Of a stretch of 64,000 nucleotides of DNA, positions 15,946 to 24,418 are shown one piece after another. The translations under genes were made by a program, and so were the position numbers. Below the pieces are notes generated by a model that was given only the letters and a program-made list of their open reading frames with translations, was not told the origin of the DNA and made no database searches. Every line of letters starts with the position of its first letter. Position 1 is the first letter of the stretch. Location: contig NZ_JAJFAT010000009.1 of NCBI RefSeq assembly GCF_020711195.1, positions 55,996 through 119,995 of the forward strand, given 5' to 3'. This DNA is from Halanaerobium polyolivorans. GTDB lineage: Bacteria; Bacillota; Halanaerobiia; Halanaerobiales; Halanaerobiaceae.

Positions 15946-16521
15946 TTAAAAAATTCTATTAAAAAATCTGCTTAAGAGTCCCTGACGCTGTTTATCTCCT
16001 ACTGTACCTTCTCCCTGATATTCTATATTGGCTTCGGCAACCCTTTTCGAAGAAACCTCATTATTGAAGTTGATATCATTGGCTCTGATAACTCCTTCTA
16101 GTTTTATCTCCTGAATTTCTCCATTTATCTTAACAGTCTTGGTGCCGACAATTTTTAGATTACCATTTTCCTGTAATTCTGTGATCCGGGTCGTAATATC
16201 CGCTTCTAAGGTACCACTGCGCTGAGTAGCACCATCTGCTGATTGAGAATCAGAATAACTGAAATCAAAAAACGGGATAAAATCCAGCAGACCAGAGCTG
16301 CTTGAAGAGTAGTTGCTGTCCTGACTTGCATCTGAATTTGCACTCTGCACTGCATTTGCATTTTCTTCTATTACTACGGTAATTATGTCACCAACATTAT
16401 AATTTGGATAATCTTGATATAAGCCACTAGCTTCTTCACTCCAGAGTGATACTGCTGAAACAGAGCTGCCAGCTAAAAAAACAATGATTAAGATCATGAT
16501 CAAGCTTTTTCTCTTTAACAT
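15946..16521 (-). CDS. flgH: Flagellar L-ring protein FlgH, lacking a lipobox cysteine
   Basis: Outer-membrane ring of the basal body. 191 residues. After a signal peptide (MLKRKSLIMILIIVFLAGSS) the mature part has SLWSEEASGLYQD, NVGDIITVVIEENANA and the C-terminal GxIRANDIN ... VAEANIEYQGEGTV segments of FlgH. Enteric FlgH is a lipoprotein with a Cys at the cleavage site; this protein has no Cys at all, and the cleavage region SSVSAVS looks like a signal peptidase I site. It may therefore be held in the outer membrane without a lipid anchor. Confidence 0.95.
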   Translation of the reverse strand: MLKRKSLIMILIIVFLAGSSVSAVSLWSEEASGLYQDYPNYNVGDIITVVIEENANAVQSANSDASQDSNYSSSSSGLLDFIPFFDFSYSDSQSADGATQRSGTLEADITTRITELQENGNLKIVGTKTVKINGEIQEIKLEGVIRANDINFNNEVSSKRVAEANIEYQGEGTVGDKQRQGLLSRFFNRIF

Positions 16522-16539
16522 AAACTCACCTCGATTTAT

Positions 16540-17502
16540 TTAATGGGCCTTTTCAACCTCTGAAGCAGAGATTATCCGGGCCTGAAACCTGTATCCACTA
16601 TCAATATTTTCTACAGTTATCAAATCTCCAACAGTCCCCCTGCCCCTTGCTTCTACAGTGGCACTGAGGCTGACACTATTGAGCTCCATATTTAGCCTTA
16701 ATTTATCTCCCCACTCAACAACATAGGGGTCTTTGAGATCTCTCAAACTGAGCAGATCACCTTTGCGAAGTGTTCTTCTCAATTCTTGACCGGTCAGCTG
16801 AGCATCATTCCATTCTCTCAGCTGCTCATCAGCATTAGCAAAAAGCTTTTTTTCTTCACTGATAAAATCAGCTTCTGTGATTATAGTTCCATAAGCTAAA
16901 TTCCGAGCTGCAGTTAAAGCAGTTGTTTTAAGGCCAAGTTTGAAATTATAAAAAAGGCGTTTTTCTACCCTTTCCCCAATCACTATTTCCAGGGGAAGAT
17001 TATTTCTACCAAATGAAGCAGAAAAATTATCTGCTATCCTGAACCTATAATCACCAGCAGCAATCTGCTCATCTTTGAGTTCACTTATGGTTTCTATAAT
17101 AACTTGAGAGTCTTCTCGCTTCACTTCAGATTCTAGATAAGATTTGATAAAAGACTCTATTTCTGCTGCTTCAATTATCTGGCTCTGCCGCTCAACCCTA
17201 ACCCGTTTGGGCATTAAAAGCTCAAAATCAGCCTCTGAATAACCAAGTGATTTGATCGAAAGTTCAATTAAAACCCTGTTAATATTTTTGGCATAACCAG
17301 CTCTAGGAGCTGTTGAAATTTCAAGTCTCTGCAGTTCTTCTAGTTCTGCTTTTTCTCCTGAAAAAGAACTTACTGCAGCTATTTCTGCTAAGGTTATCTG
17401 ATCTTTGCTCACCCTTTCTACAGCTGCAATCCTTATTTCAAAGGCAGCTGCCGGTAAAGCTAAACAGAGCATAATTAGGGTTAAAACAATTATTTTTTTC
17501 AA
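16540..17502 (-). CDS. flgA: Flagellar P-ring assembly chaperone FlgA
   Basis: Periplasmic chaperone needed for FlgI ring assembly. 320 residues with a signal peptide (about 1-20, ending LPAAA) and the C-terminal SAF/FlgA domain from about residue 195: LAYGTIITEADF, LTGQELRRTLRKGDLL, then VEWGDKLRLNMELNSVSLSA and a final GxGTVGDLITVEN. The N-terminal part is longer than in many FlgA proteins. It sits immediately upstream of flgH and flgI (18 bases to flgH), forming a ring module. Confidence 0.93.
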   Translation of the reverse strand: MKKIIVLTLIMLCLALPAAAFEIRIAAVERVSKDQITLAEIAAVSSFSGEKAELEELQRLEISTAPRAGYAKNINRVLIELSIKSLGYSEADFELLMPKRVRVERQSQIIEAAEIESFIKSYLESEVKREDSQVIIETISELKDEQIAAGDYRFRIADNFSASFGRNNLPLEIVIGERVEKRLFYNFKLGLKTTALTAARNLAYGTIITEADFISEEKKLFANADEQLREWNDAQLTGQELRRTLRKGDLLSLRDLKDPYVVEWGDKLRLNMELNSVSLSATVEARGRGTVGDLITVENIDSGYRFQARIISASEVEKAH

Positions 17503-17522
17503 CTTTATCTACCCCTTTATGA

Positions 17523-18308
17523 TCAGCGTTTTATCTGATTGGCAGTCTGCAGCATTTCATCTGAAGCCTGGATTGTTTTTGAGTTCGATTCATAGGCTCT
17601 TTGGGCTGCGATCATATTTACCATCTCTTCTACAACCTTAACATTTGACATCTCCAAAAAACCTTGTAAAACAGTTCCATAACCTTCCTGGCCCGGAGTA
17701 CCTGCCAGAGCCTGGCCTGAAGCTGCAGTTTCTGTATAAAGGTTCCTACCATCACTGGAAAGCCCTGCAGGATTGGAGAAATTATAGAGCTCTAACTGGG
17801 CAACATTCTGACTTTGTCCGGCTGAATTAATAATATTAACCGAACCATCTGAGGTAATAGTGATTTCCCTTGCATCCTGAGGAATATTTATCTGTGGTGA
17901 AAGGCTGTAACCATCTGAAGTAACTACCTGACCATTACTGTCTATTTTAAAAGAACCATCTTTGGTATAGGCAAAGCTTCCATCAGGTCTTTCCACCCTA
18001 AAAAAGCCATCTCCTTCTACAGCCATATCCAGATCATTATCAGTATTTGTGATATTACCCTGGGAAAATATTTTTTGGGTACTGTTGATTCTAACCCCAT
18101 GTCCCATCTCTGTACCGGTGGGTATTTCTGCTCCCTGAGCATTTGGTGTACCTGCCTGGCGGAGATTACTGTAGATCAAATCAGCAAAATTAAGCTTTGA
18201 TTTTTTAAATCCACCTGTATTAACATTTGCCAGGTTATTAGAAATAACATCTATATTTGTCTGTTGAGAATTCATTCCGGTTGATGCTGTCCATAATGCA
18301 CTTATCAT
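17523..18308 (-). CDS. flgG: Flagellar distal rod protein FlgG
   Basis: Distal rod subunit. 261 residues, the normal length. The N-terminus LWTASTGMNSQQTNIDVISN then NLANVNTGGFKKSKLNF is the classic FlgG motif; the middle has VEGDGFFRVERPDGSFAYTK and the C-terminus SNVKVVEEMVNMIAAQRAYE, all FlgG signatures. It has a 120-base leader containing the two-hairpin element also found before flgE. Confidence 0.97.
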   Translation of the reverse strand: MISALWTASTGMNSQQTNIDVISNNLANVNTGGFKKSKLNFADLIYSNLRQAGTPNAQGAEIPTGTEMGHGVRINSTQKIFSQGNITNTDNDLDMAVEGDGFFRVERPDGSFAYTKDGSFKIDSNGQVVTSDGYSLSPQINIPQDAREITITSDGSVNIINSAGQSQNVAQLELYNFSNPAGLSSDGRNLYTETAASGQALAGTPGQEGYGTVLQGFLEMSNVKVVEEMVNMIAAQRAYESNSKTIQASDEMLQTANQIKR

Positions 18309-18341
18309 ATTTTACACCCCTAATTTAATTTTTTTAAAATT

Positions 18342-18395
18342 CTGCCGTATCTATCGGTCAACGGCAGGTGAGGGCTTCCTTTTCAGGTCCGGCCC
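18342..18395 (-). promoter_or_regulatory. Two-hairpin leader RNA element upstream of flgG (copy 1)
   Basis: On the mRNA strand, hairpin 1 (18372-18395) has outer stem GGGC/GCCC, an asymmetric internal loop CGGA opposite AA, an inner stem CCU/AGG and a GAAA loop. Four bases later hairpin 2 (18342-18367) has stem CUGCCGU/ACGGCAG with a 12-nt loop that contains GAC at its second position. It ends 33 bases before the flgG start. Copy 2 before flgE has the same layout with compensating stem changes. No T run follows hairpin 2 directly, so it is not an ordinary terminator. Confidence 0.7.
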
Positions 18396-18428
18396 AAAAT
18401 AATTTTTTAAATCTTAAGTGATAATAAA

Positions 18429-19181
18429 TTAGGCCTGTCCAAGTTCATTGATAGCCATATTTAAATTATCATCGATACTCTGAATAACCTTCTGATTTGA
18501 TTCGTACTGCCTGGTTGTTTTGATCATATTAACCATCTCTTTAACTATCTCAACATTAGAGTTCTCTAAGTGTCCCTGGACTATTATAGCTTCTGACTGC
18601 TGAGGAGGCTCTGCTTCTTCCGGCAGTTGAAAAAGGTTATTCCCCTCTGAGATAAGTTGATCTTGATCTGCAAAGCTCATTAAGGCTATCTGACTGCCTT
18701 CTAGACCATTATTAAAAGTAATTTCTCCATTAGCCGAAATTATGAAGTCTTCTCCATCTATGAGCTGTATGCGCTGACCATTAGTGTCTAGGAGAGCCTG
18801 GCCGTTCTGATTAACTATCTCAGAACTGCTGTTTAAGCTGAAATTACCATTTCTGCTGTAGCGGATACCAGCTTCTGTTTCCAGCATAAAATAGCCATCA
18901 CCCTGAACTGCCAGATCAAGTTTATTGCCTGTTGCTTTAAGATGGCCTTGGCTGCTGTCCCTAAAGCTGTGGTCGAGAAAAGCACCGGTGGAAATGGAAT
19001 TAAGAGTCTGTGCACCTTCACTATCGATTCTGTTTAAGAGCATTTCTGGAAAAGATGCACTAACAGTATCCTGTCTTTTAAATCCATCTGTATCGGTATT
19101 GGCCAGATTATTGGCAGTTATGTCTGATTTCTTTTCTAAAAGATTCATCGCTGAAGCTGCTGTATATAGACCTTTGATCAT
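18429..19181 (-). CDS. flgF: Flagellar proximal rod protein FlgF (FlgF/FlgG family)
   Basis: 250 residues of the flagellar basal-body rod family. MIKGLYTAASAMNLLEKKSD then ITANNLANTDTDGFKRQD at the N-terminus, LAVQGDGYFMLETEAGIRYS in the middle and NSNVEIVKEMVNMIKTTRQY at the C-terminus. It precedes flgG and is more divergent, so FlgF is the natural assignment; the FlgF/FlgG split cannot be settled from sequence alone in Firmicutes (Bacillus names such a gene flhO). It lies 14 bases after the fapA gene. Confidence 0.88.
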   Translation of the reverse strand: MIKGLYTAASAMNLLEKKSDITANNLANTDTDGFKRQDTVSASFPEMLLNRIDSEGAQTLNSISTGAFLDHSFRDSSQGHLKATGNKLDLAVQGDGYFMLETEAGIRYSRNGNFSLNSSSEIVNQNGQALLDTNGQRIQLIDGEDFIISANGEITFNNGLEGSQIALMSFADQDQLISEGNNLFQLPEEAEPPQQSEAIIVQGHLENSNVEIVKEMVNMIKTTRQYESNQKVIQSIDDNLNMAINELGQA

Positions 19182-19195
19182 CTTTTTTCACCTCC

Positions 19196-20611
19196 TTATT
19201 CTACAATCTGTCTTAGTTCTTTGTTGACCTCACTGAAAACAGAGCTTGAAGTTTTATTACTGATTATCATTTTATCTCTTTTGCTTAAAAGCTGTACACC
19301 TGGATATATGATTTGATTAACCTTAATAATCGATTTCTGGGAGCTTTTTAACTCAGCTTTTAATTCTTTATTTTCTTTTTGCAGTTCATTTTTTCTTTTT
19401 TCCATTTCTAATTTTGTTTTATTTAGTTTTTTAAATAACTCTATTTTTTGGGGAGATAGCTCAACCCCCTTTTCTACTGCTTCCTTTAAAATATTAAGGC
19501 TTTTGGCTATCTTCTCTAAGTTCTCCGAGAGCTTTGCCAGTTCTTTTTCATTTTCACTTAAGGTGTTTTTCATTTCTGAGCCTAAACCGATAACTATTTT
19601 GGTTTTAGTAGCAAGGTTAGAACCGATAATATTAGCTTCTATCTTATTTCTAGCTGTCACCTTACCACCAACTATGACCCCTTTACCTGCAGTAACCTCA
19701 ACACTATCTTTGGCTCTGACTTGACTGTGCATGATCGACTTGTAGACCGTGACATTGTTTGCCTTGACCTCTGCATTTTCTATAAAACCTGCCTTAAGAT
19801 CTCCTTCTGCTTTAATTTTTCCTTTATTTCTGCCTATAAAGCCCTTTTTGATCAGTACATTAGCTCCTGCCTCGATATTCGAGGCCCCAACATTACCTGC
19901 TATTTCTACATCTCCATCTGCTTTGATGACAAAACCTGCTTTAACATTACCATTGATTTTAACACTACCTACAAAATCAATATTACCTGTTTCTAGATCA
20001 AGATCTCCATTGACCTGGAAGATAGGTCTTAATTTAACCTTCTGCTTATTTACTACCACCTGACCATCTTTGGCCGCATAAATACTCTGCTCTTTTTTAA
20101 CTGTATTTTTTATCTTAGGTAATTTAGCTTCTTTGAGTGGTGGTGGATCTACCTCTTCAGCAAAAATATTTATACCTTTTTCCCCAGGTACTGGATCAAT
20201 TTTTGTGATTATCTTTTCACCAACCCTGACATTATTGATAAGATCACGAGAAAAATAATTGATACTGCCATCTTCACGTTTTATGCCGGCTTTTTTCTCT
20301 TTTTCTTGAAAGTGATAAATCAACTTACCATCTTCACCTTTTATTGGCTTTTTACCTTCTGCAATTAACTTATCGAGCACCGGATCTCTTCTCTTAACTA
20401 TTTCTTTGATGGTCTCCTCTTTAATCCCATATTTAATGCCTTTTTCGGCCAGCAGTTCCTGAATAGATTCTAAACTGATCTTCTCACCATTTTGACCGGG
20501 ACTAAAATCTATTTTAAGCTGCATTTTATCTTGAGAAAGCTTCAATTCTATTTCATCATCAACCTCTATTTCTAGCTTATCTTCATTATTTTTTGCTTTA
20601 TTATCTTCCAT
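19196..20611 (-). CDS. FapA family protein (DUF342)
   Basis: 471-residue cytoplasmic protein of the DUF342/FapA family, common in flagellar loci next to fliA/whiG. Visible parts: an acidic N-terminus, a catalytic-looking but uncharacterised N domain (about 40-170, with PVPGEKGINIFAEEV), a repetitive beta-helix region (about 200-330: INGNVKAGFVIKADGDVEIA and similar hexad-like Gly/Val repeats), and a C-terminal coiled coil (about 340-430). Its molecular role is not established; effects on envelope or flagellar function have been reported for relatives. Located 29 bases downstream of fliA. Confidence 0.88.
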   Translation of the reverse strand: MEDNKAKNNEDKLEIEVDDEIELKLSQDKMQLKIDFSPGQNGEKISLESIQELLAEKGIKYGIKEETIKEIVKRRDPVLDKLIAEGKKPIKGEDGKLIYHFQEKEKKAGIKREDGSINYFSRDLINNVRVGEKIITKIDPVPGEKGINIFAEEVDPPPLKEAKLPKIKNTVKKEQSIYAAKDGQVVVNKQKVKLRPIFQVNGDLDLETGNIDFVGSVKINGNVKAGFVIKADGDVEIAGNVGASNIEAGANVLIKKGFIGRNKGKIKAEGDLKAGFIENAEVKANNVTVYKSIMHSQVRAKDSVEVTAGKGVIVGGKVTARNKIEANIIGSNLATKTKIVIGLGSEMKNTLSENEKELAKLSENLEKIAKSLNILKEAVEKGVELSPQKIELFKKLNKTKLEMEKRKNELQKENKELKAELKSSQKSIIKVNQIIYPGVQLLSKRDKMIISNKTSSSVFSEVNKELRQIVE

Positions 20612-20640
20612 CGCTCTCTATCCTCCTCTAAGCTCAGCAA

Positions 20641-21384
20641 TTAAAAATACTCTTTAGATCTAGACAGCATTCCCCGCAGCCGTCTGATAGTTTTGCTGTG
20701 AATTTGTGATATTCTAGCAGTTGACAGCTCAAGAATTTCAGCTATTTCTGCCTGGGTTAATTCTTCATAATAATAAAGGCTTAAAATTAATCTTTCTCTT
20801 TCTGAGAGAAGATCTATTTTTTCAGCCAGCAGTTTTATAGCTGCTTGTTTATTTAAAGATTTGATAGCACTCTCTTCAGGAGCAGAAAGAAGATCTATCA
20901 GTTCTACCCCATCATATTCTTTGGATAAAGAAAGCCATTCTGACATCAATTTCTTTCTTTCTATTTTTTTAATTCTCTTCTTTTTTATCCCACTTATCTG
21001 CTCCAATTCGGCCTCACTCGGCAGCCTACCTTTTTCTGCCTTGAATTCTTCTTTCTTTTCTTTAAGTATTTTAAGCTCCCGCCGCATATTGCTGGGCAGC
21101 CAGTCTTTATCTCTTAAGTAATCATATATTTCACCCTTGATTCTGGGTAAGGCAAAGGTAGAAAACTGAAGTCCTCTTTTGGGATCAAAATTATCGATTG
21201 CTTCTATTAAACCGATAATCCCATAACTTTCCAGGTCTTCACTTCTGATATGATCTGGCAGCATGATCATTATCCTGCCAACTGCATATCTAACCAGATT
21301 AAGATGTTTTAAAATTAATTCTTCTCTGGCTGAAGCATCATTTTGCTCTTTAAATTTATGCCATTTTTCTCTTTCTATAGCCAT
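20641..21384 (-). CDS. fliA: RNA polymerase sigma-28 factor FliA/WhiG/SigD type
   Basis: Directs transcription of late flagellar and chemotaxis genes. 247 residues with region 2 (LILKHLNLVRYAVGRIMIML, then ESYGIIGLIEAIDNFDPKRG and FSTFALPRIKGEIYDYLRDK), region 3 (RMRREL-like segment NMRRELKILKEKKEEFK) and region 4 with helix-turn-helix LTQAEIAEILELSTARISQI. FlgM (11525-11806) is its expected antagonist, and at least four matching promoters are present in this window. It lies in the large minus-strand block between a small membrane protein gene and fapA. Confidence 0.97.
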   Translation of the reverse strand: MAIEREKWHKFKEQNDASAREELILKHLNLVRYAVGRIMIMLPDHIRSEDLESYGIIGLIEAIDNFDPKRGLQFSTFALPRIKGEIYDYLRDKDWLPSNMRRELKILKEKKEEFKAEKGRLPSEAELEQISGIKKKRIKKIERKKLMSEWLSLSKEYDGVELIDLLSAPEESAIKSLNKQAAIKLLAEKIDLLSERERLILSLYYYEELTQAEIAEILELSTARISQIHSKTIRRLRGMLSRSKEYF

Positions 21385-21396
21385 AATTATCTTCCT

Positions 21397-21666
21397 TTAA
21401 TCAAATTTGTATTGATCAACATTATCAACTTTTTGATCTTCAGTATCTATTTCTTCTTTAAGCTCCTCGCTTTTAAGCTCAGCACTGCTCTGATAGTCTT
21501 TATATAAATAATACAGCAGTTGGAGAAGACTTAATAATATAAACGCAGTTAAAAAATAGCGAATTCCGCTTAAAAAAACTAACTTCAAATTTCTAAAATT
21601 TAAGAGCTGATAGATAATCGAGCTTGAATAAAATAATAAGGCTCCAACGAGCGAATTCAAGACCAT
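21397..21666 (-). CDS. Small membrane protein of unknown function upstream of fliA
   Basis: 89 residues: two hydrophobic segments (about 3-20 and 35-55, the second YFLTAFILLSLLQLLYYLY), then a charged, acidic cytoplasmic tail. No family recognised. Its place between the PilZ gene and fliA corresponds to ylxL/swrB in Bacillus, a small membrane protein that promotes basal-body maturation, but I see no sequence similarity sufficient to claim that. Start codon 1-2 bases after the PilZ gene's stop, so probably translationally coupled. Confidence 0.7.
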   Translation of the reverse strand: MVLNSLVGALLFYSSSIIYQLLNFRNLKLVFLSGIRYFLTAFILLSLLQLLYYLYKDYQSSAELKSEELKEEIDTEDQKVDNVDQYKFD

Positions 21667-21667
21667 C

Positions 21668-22294
21668 TTAATTCAAACCTTTTTGCCTATTTTTTCTCTG
21701 GTAGGCAAATATCCACTGAATGATATTTTCTCTGCTTTGACGATCAATGTCTTTAAATTCCAGACCATAATTATATTCTTTAATATTAATAATATTTTTT
21801 CTAACTATTACTGCTTCAATCAATTTGTCATTAGATGTCATCCTCTTTAGATCCAAGAGCAGTTCTTCTCCTTCAGCAAATTTTTTCTGACTTTTAATAC
21901 CTACTCCACCACCACTAATATTTAATATCTCAGCTTTAAAGCTTTTTTCTTGATCTGCTTGATAAATATCTATTCTCCCACTTATCTCTAAGCGGAAATG
22001 GTCCCGGCGCTGAATTCTCTGATAAGATTTTGGCTTTTCGATCAAAAGTAGGGCCAGGGGTTTACTGCTTCTTCTTAAAACTTTTGACTCAAATTTATAG
22101 ACTGCTCTTTCTGTTTTTAAATAAACCCTGATTCTGCGGTTCTTTTTGATCGCCAATGGTAACCCATCTTTAAAAAGACCGGTTATGATAATCCCTTTTT
22201 CTATGATATCAGCCAGTTTAGACAGATATGTTCCTTTATAATTGCCTGTCAAAACTTCAACTTCTATTTTTTGATTTATCTCTAAAATATCCAT
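21668..22294 (-). CDS. PilZ-domain c-di-GMP receptor, YcgR/DgrA-like flagellar brake
   Basis: 208 residues: an N-terminal YcgR-type beta-barrel domain (about 5-90) and a PilZ domain (about 95-200). The c-di-GMP contact motifs are intact: RRDHFR (Arg97 and Arg101, RxxxR) and NISGGGVG (Asn125-x-Ser127-x-x-Gly130). Proteins of this layout slow or stop the motor by acting on MotA or the FliG/FliM switch when c-di-GMP is high. Its presence within the flagellar block and the two GGDEF/HD-GYP genes at the right end fit such a circuit. Confidence 0.92.
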   Translation of the reverse strand: MDILEINQKIEVEVLTGNYKGTYLSKLADIIEKGIIITGLFKDGLPLAIKKNRRIRVYLKTERAVYKFESKVLRRSSKPLALLLIEKPKSYQRIQRRDHFRLEISGRIDIYQADQEKSFKAEILNISGGGVGIKSQKKFAEGEELLLDLKRMTSNDKLIEAVIVRKNIINIKEYNYGLEFKDIDRQSRENIIQWIFAYQRKNRQKGLN

Positions 22295-22314
22295 TATCTC
22301 AACTCCAGCAGCTG

Positions 22315-23196
22315 TTAATTATTTTTCTTTAAAAAACCAAGCATCTTGAAAAAATAGCTTTTGATCCCGGCCCTTTGTTTTTTTTCGCCAGTTAGTTGAT
22401 AGGCTATTCTCTCTATCTCTTTTGCCGCATCAGAATTTTTATAGATCTCACAGAAAAGCTCTTGTTTATGAACAGCCTTGCTCATATTCCTATCATAGGC
22501 TATTATACCCAGGACATCGAGCTCTAATTCTAAATACCTTGCAACCGTTTTTTTCATTCTTTTGCTTATCTTATCAGCTTGACTTTTCTTTTCACTCTGA
22601 TTGATCAAAATATTAACTGAGCGTTTATAATCATGATTAGAAAGTATTTTAATCAAACTATAGCTGTCCATAATTGAGGTAGGCTCTGTTGTTAAGATCA
22701 TAATCAGCTCTTCTGCAGCCAGGATGGTGCTGATTATATTCTGTGATGCTCCAGCTCCAAGATCAATTAAAACAAAATCAAAATCTTTTTCCAGTTCAGC
22801 TCCGATATTCATTAATTTATGAACGGTTTTATTCTGAACATTGATAAAGCTGTCATCACCTGTGATCCCACTGAGAAGTTTTATCCCTGCCGGTCCCTCT
22901 ACCAGAGCATCTTCTAAACTACATTCTCCCCTCAGCAGATGCCCTAAATCATAGGAGGGCTGCACCCCGAGTAATATATCAAGGTTGGCCATCCCTATAT
23001 CACTGTCAATAACCAGAACTTTTTTGCCTATTTTGCTGAGTTGGTAGGCGAAATTAGCCGTAAAAGTTGATTTGCCCACTCCACCCTTACCACTTGCCAC
23101 AGCAATGGTTCTGGCATTACTGTTCATTCCTTTTAGTATTGCTTCCCTATTTTTTTCGTTGACAATTTCTTTTAGCTTAGCTGCCTGATTAGCCAT
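22315..23196 (-). CDS. flhG: MinD-like ATPase FlhG (YlxH/FleN), flagellar number regulator
   Basis: Partner of FlhF that limits flagellar number and placement. 293 residues from the ATG at 23196, which overlaps the flhF stop by 8 bases (translational coupling). Deviant Walker A motif VASGKGGVGKSTFTANFAY, then LVIDSDIGMANLDILLGVQP and VLIDLGAGAS. The N-terminal MANQAAKLKEI resembles the DQAxxLR activator helix that stimulates FlhF. C-terminal basic/hydrophobic segment (SYFFKMLGFLKK) fits the membrane-targeting helix. The open frame extends 22 codons further upstream into flhF, but that overlap is unlikely to be used. Confidence 0.95.
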   Translation of the reverse strand: MANQAAKLKEIVNEKNREAILKGMNSNARTIAVASGKGGVGKSTFTANFAYQLSKIGKKVLVIDSDIGMANLDILLGVQPSYDLGHLLRGECSLEDALVEGPAGIKLLSGITGDDSFINVQNKTVHKLMNIGAELEKDFDFVLIDLGAGASQNIISTILAAEELIMILTTEPTSIMDSYSLIKILSNHDYKRSVNILINQSEKKSQADKISKRMKKTVARYLELELDVLGIIAYDRNMSKAVHKQELFCEIYKNSDAAKEIERIAYQLTGEKKQRAGIKSYFFKMLGFLKKNN

Positions 23197-24418
23197 AAAT
23201 ATCATCGAATAAATATTCGAAAAGATTTTCTGCGTCAGCAGTTTTAATATCTTCTGGCACATCCTGGCCGAAGGTTAAATAGGAATAGGGAAGTTGATAA
23301 TTCTCTCTGATATTGATAATATCACCATAGCTCCTTGTTTCATCTAGTTTTGTCAGCAGTATTTTATCAGGGCTGACCTCACTAAAGGAATTGATAATAT
23401 GTTTTAAATCTCTGCTTTTGGTGCTCATACTTAAAAGCAGATGAACCTCATCTATCAAGTCAGGCCTTGTATATGCTTTTAACTCTGCTAATTGTTCTTC
23501 TTTTCTCCAGCTTCTACCAGGTGTATCAACAAGTATTATGTCATAATCTTTAAAACGTTCATTGATCATCTTCTCCAATTTAGAACTGCTGTAACAGACC
23601 GCAAAAGCTATATCCAATATATCAGCATAGGTTCTCAGCTGTTCTACAGCAGCTATTCTATAGGTATCAGCTGTTATTAAAGCCGCTTTTTTATTTTCGT
23701 TGATCACAAAATCTGCTGCTAATTTAGCCATAGTTGTTGTTTTCCCTACTCCTGTAGGTCCAACTAGAGCAATCACCTTCTGAGCTGTTTTAGAATTATT
23801 TAGATCTTGGATAAAATAATCTCTAAAAAACTCTTTTAATTCGGTTTTGAAATCCTCTCCCTCGACAGAACTTCCTGCTTTGATCTCTCTGATCAATTTG
23901 TTTACAATTCTGCTTTCAACTCCCTGTTCTAAAAGATAATTATAGAGCTGATTTTCATCCTGGAGCTGAATATCTTTAAAATCATTAACAGTGCTTTTAG
24001 CTTTAACTTTTTGCTTTTTGGAATTAGATTGCTGCTTTTCTCTTCTAGTGTTTTTAGCTTTTTCTTCTGCTCGATAATGTTCCATAGCTTTTTTGAAATC
24101 ACGGCTGCTTTTTTTGGAGCCAGAAATTTCTATTGTATCTGTCTCACTTTGCTCATTTTTTTTCTCTGCTCCCATTTCAGTGTTTTGGATCTCATCGATA
24201 AACTCTTTGATCGCATTTTTTGATTCTGGATTCGGGTTGGCTGTTTTTGGCTCTTCTAAAGCTGCCAGAACCTCAAAAACTGTTTTACCAAAAAAACCGA
24301 AAATACCACCTTTGTTATATTTTCTTTTTTCTATGATAACCGCCTCTGGTCCCAGATCGGCTTTAACCTGAAAGATTACATCCTGCATATTTTCTCCACT
24401 GTATTTTTTTACTTTCAT
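23189..24418 (-). CDS. flhF: SRP-type GTPase FlhF
   Basis: Sets flagellar position at the membrane. 409 residues: an N-terminal B domain beginning MKVKKYSGENMQDVIFQVKA with a conserved LGPEAVIIEKRKY, a long charged linker (about 70-150), an NG domain with G1 VALVGPTGVGKTTTMAKLAA, G3-like DTPGRSWRK and G4 TKLDET. These are the SRP-GTPase motifs in order. It starts one base after the flhA stop, consistent with coupling. Confidence 0.97.
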   Translation of the reverse strand: MKVKKYSGENMQDVIFQVKADLGPEAVIIEKRKYNKGGIFGFFGKTVFEVLAALEEPKTANPNPESKNAIKEFIDEIQNTEMGAEKKNEQSETDTIEISGSKKSSRDFKKAMEHYRAEEKAKNTRREKQQSNSKKQKVKAKSTVNDFKDIQLQDENQLYNYLLEQGVESRIVNKLIREIKAGSSVEGEDFKTELKEFFRDYFIQDLNNSKTAQKVIALVGPTGVGKTTTMAKLAADFVINENKKAALITADTYRIAAVEQLRTYADILDIAFAVCYSSSKLEKMINERFKDYDIILVDTPGRSWRKEEQLAELKAYTRPDLIDEVHLLLSMSTKSRDLKHIINSFSEVSPDKILLTKLDETRSYGDIINIRENYQLPYSYLTFGQDVPEDIKTADAENLFEYLFDDIYG

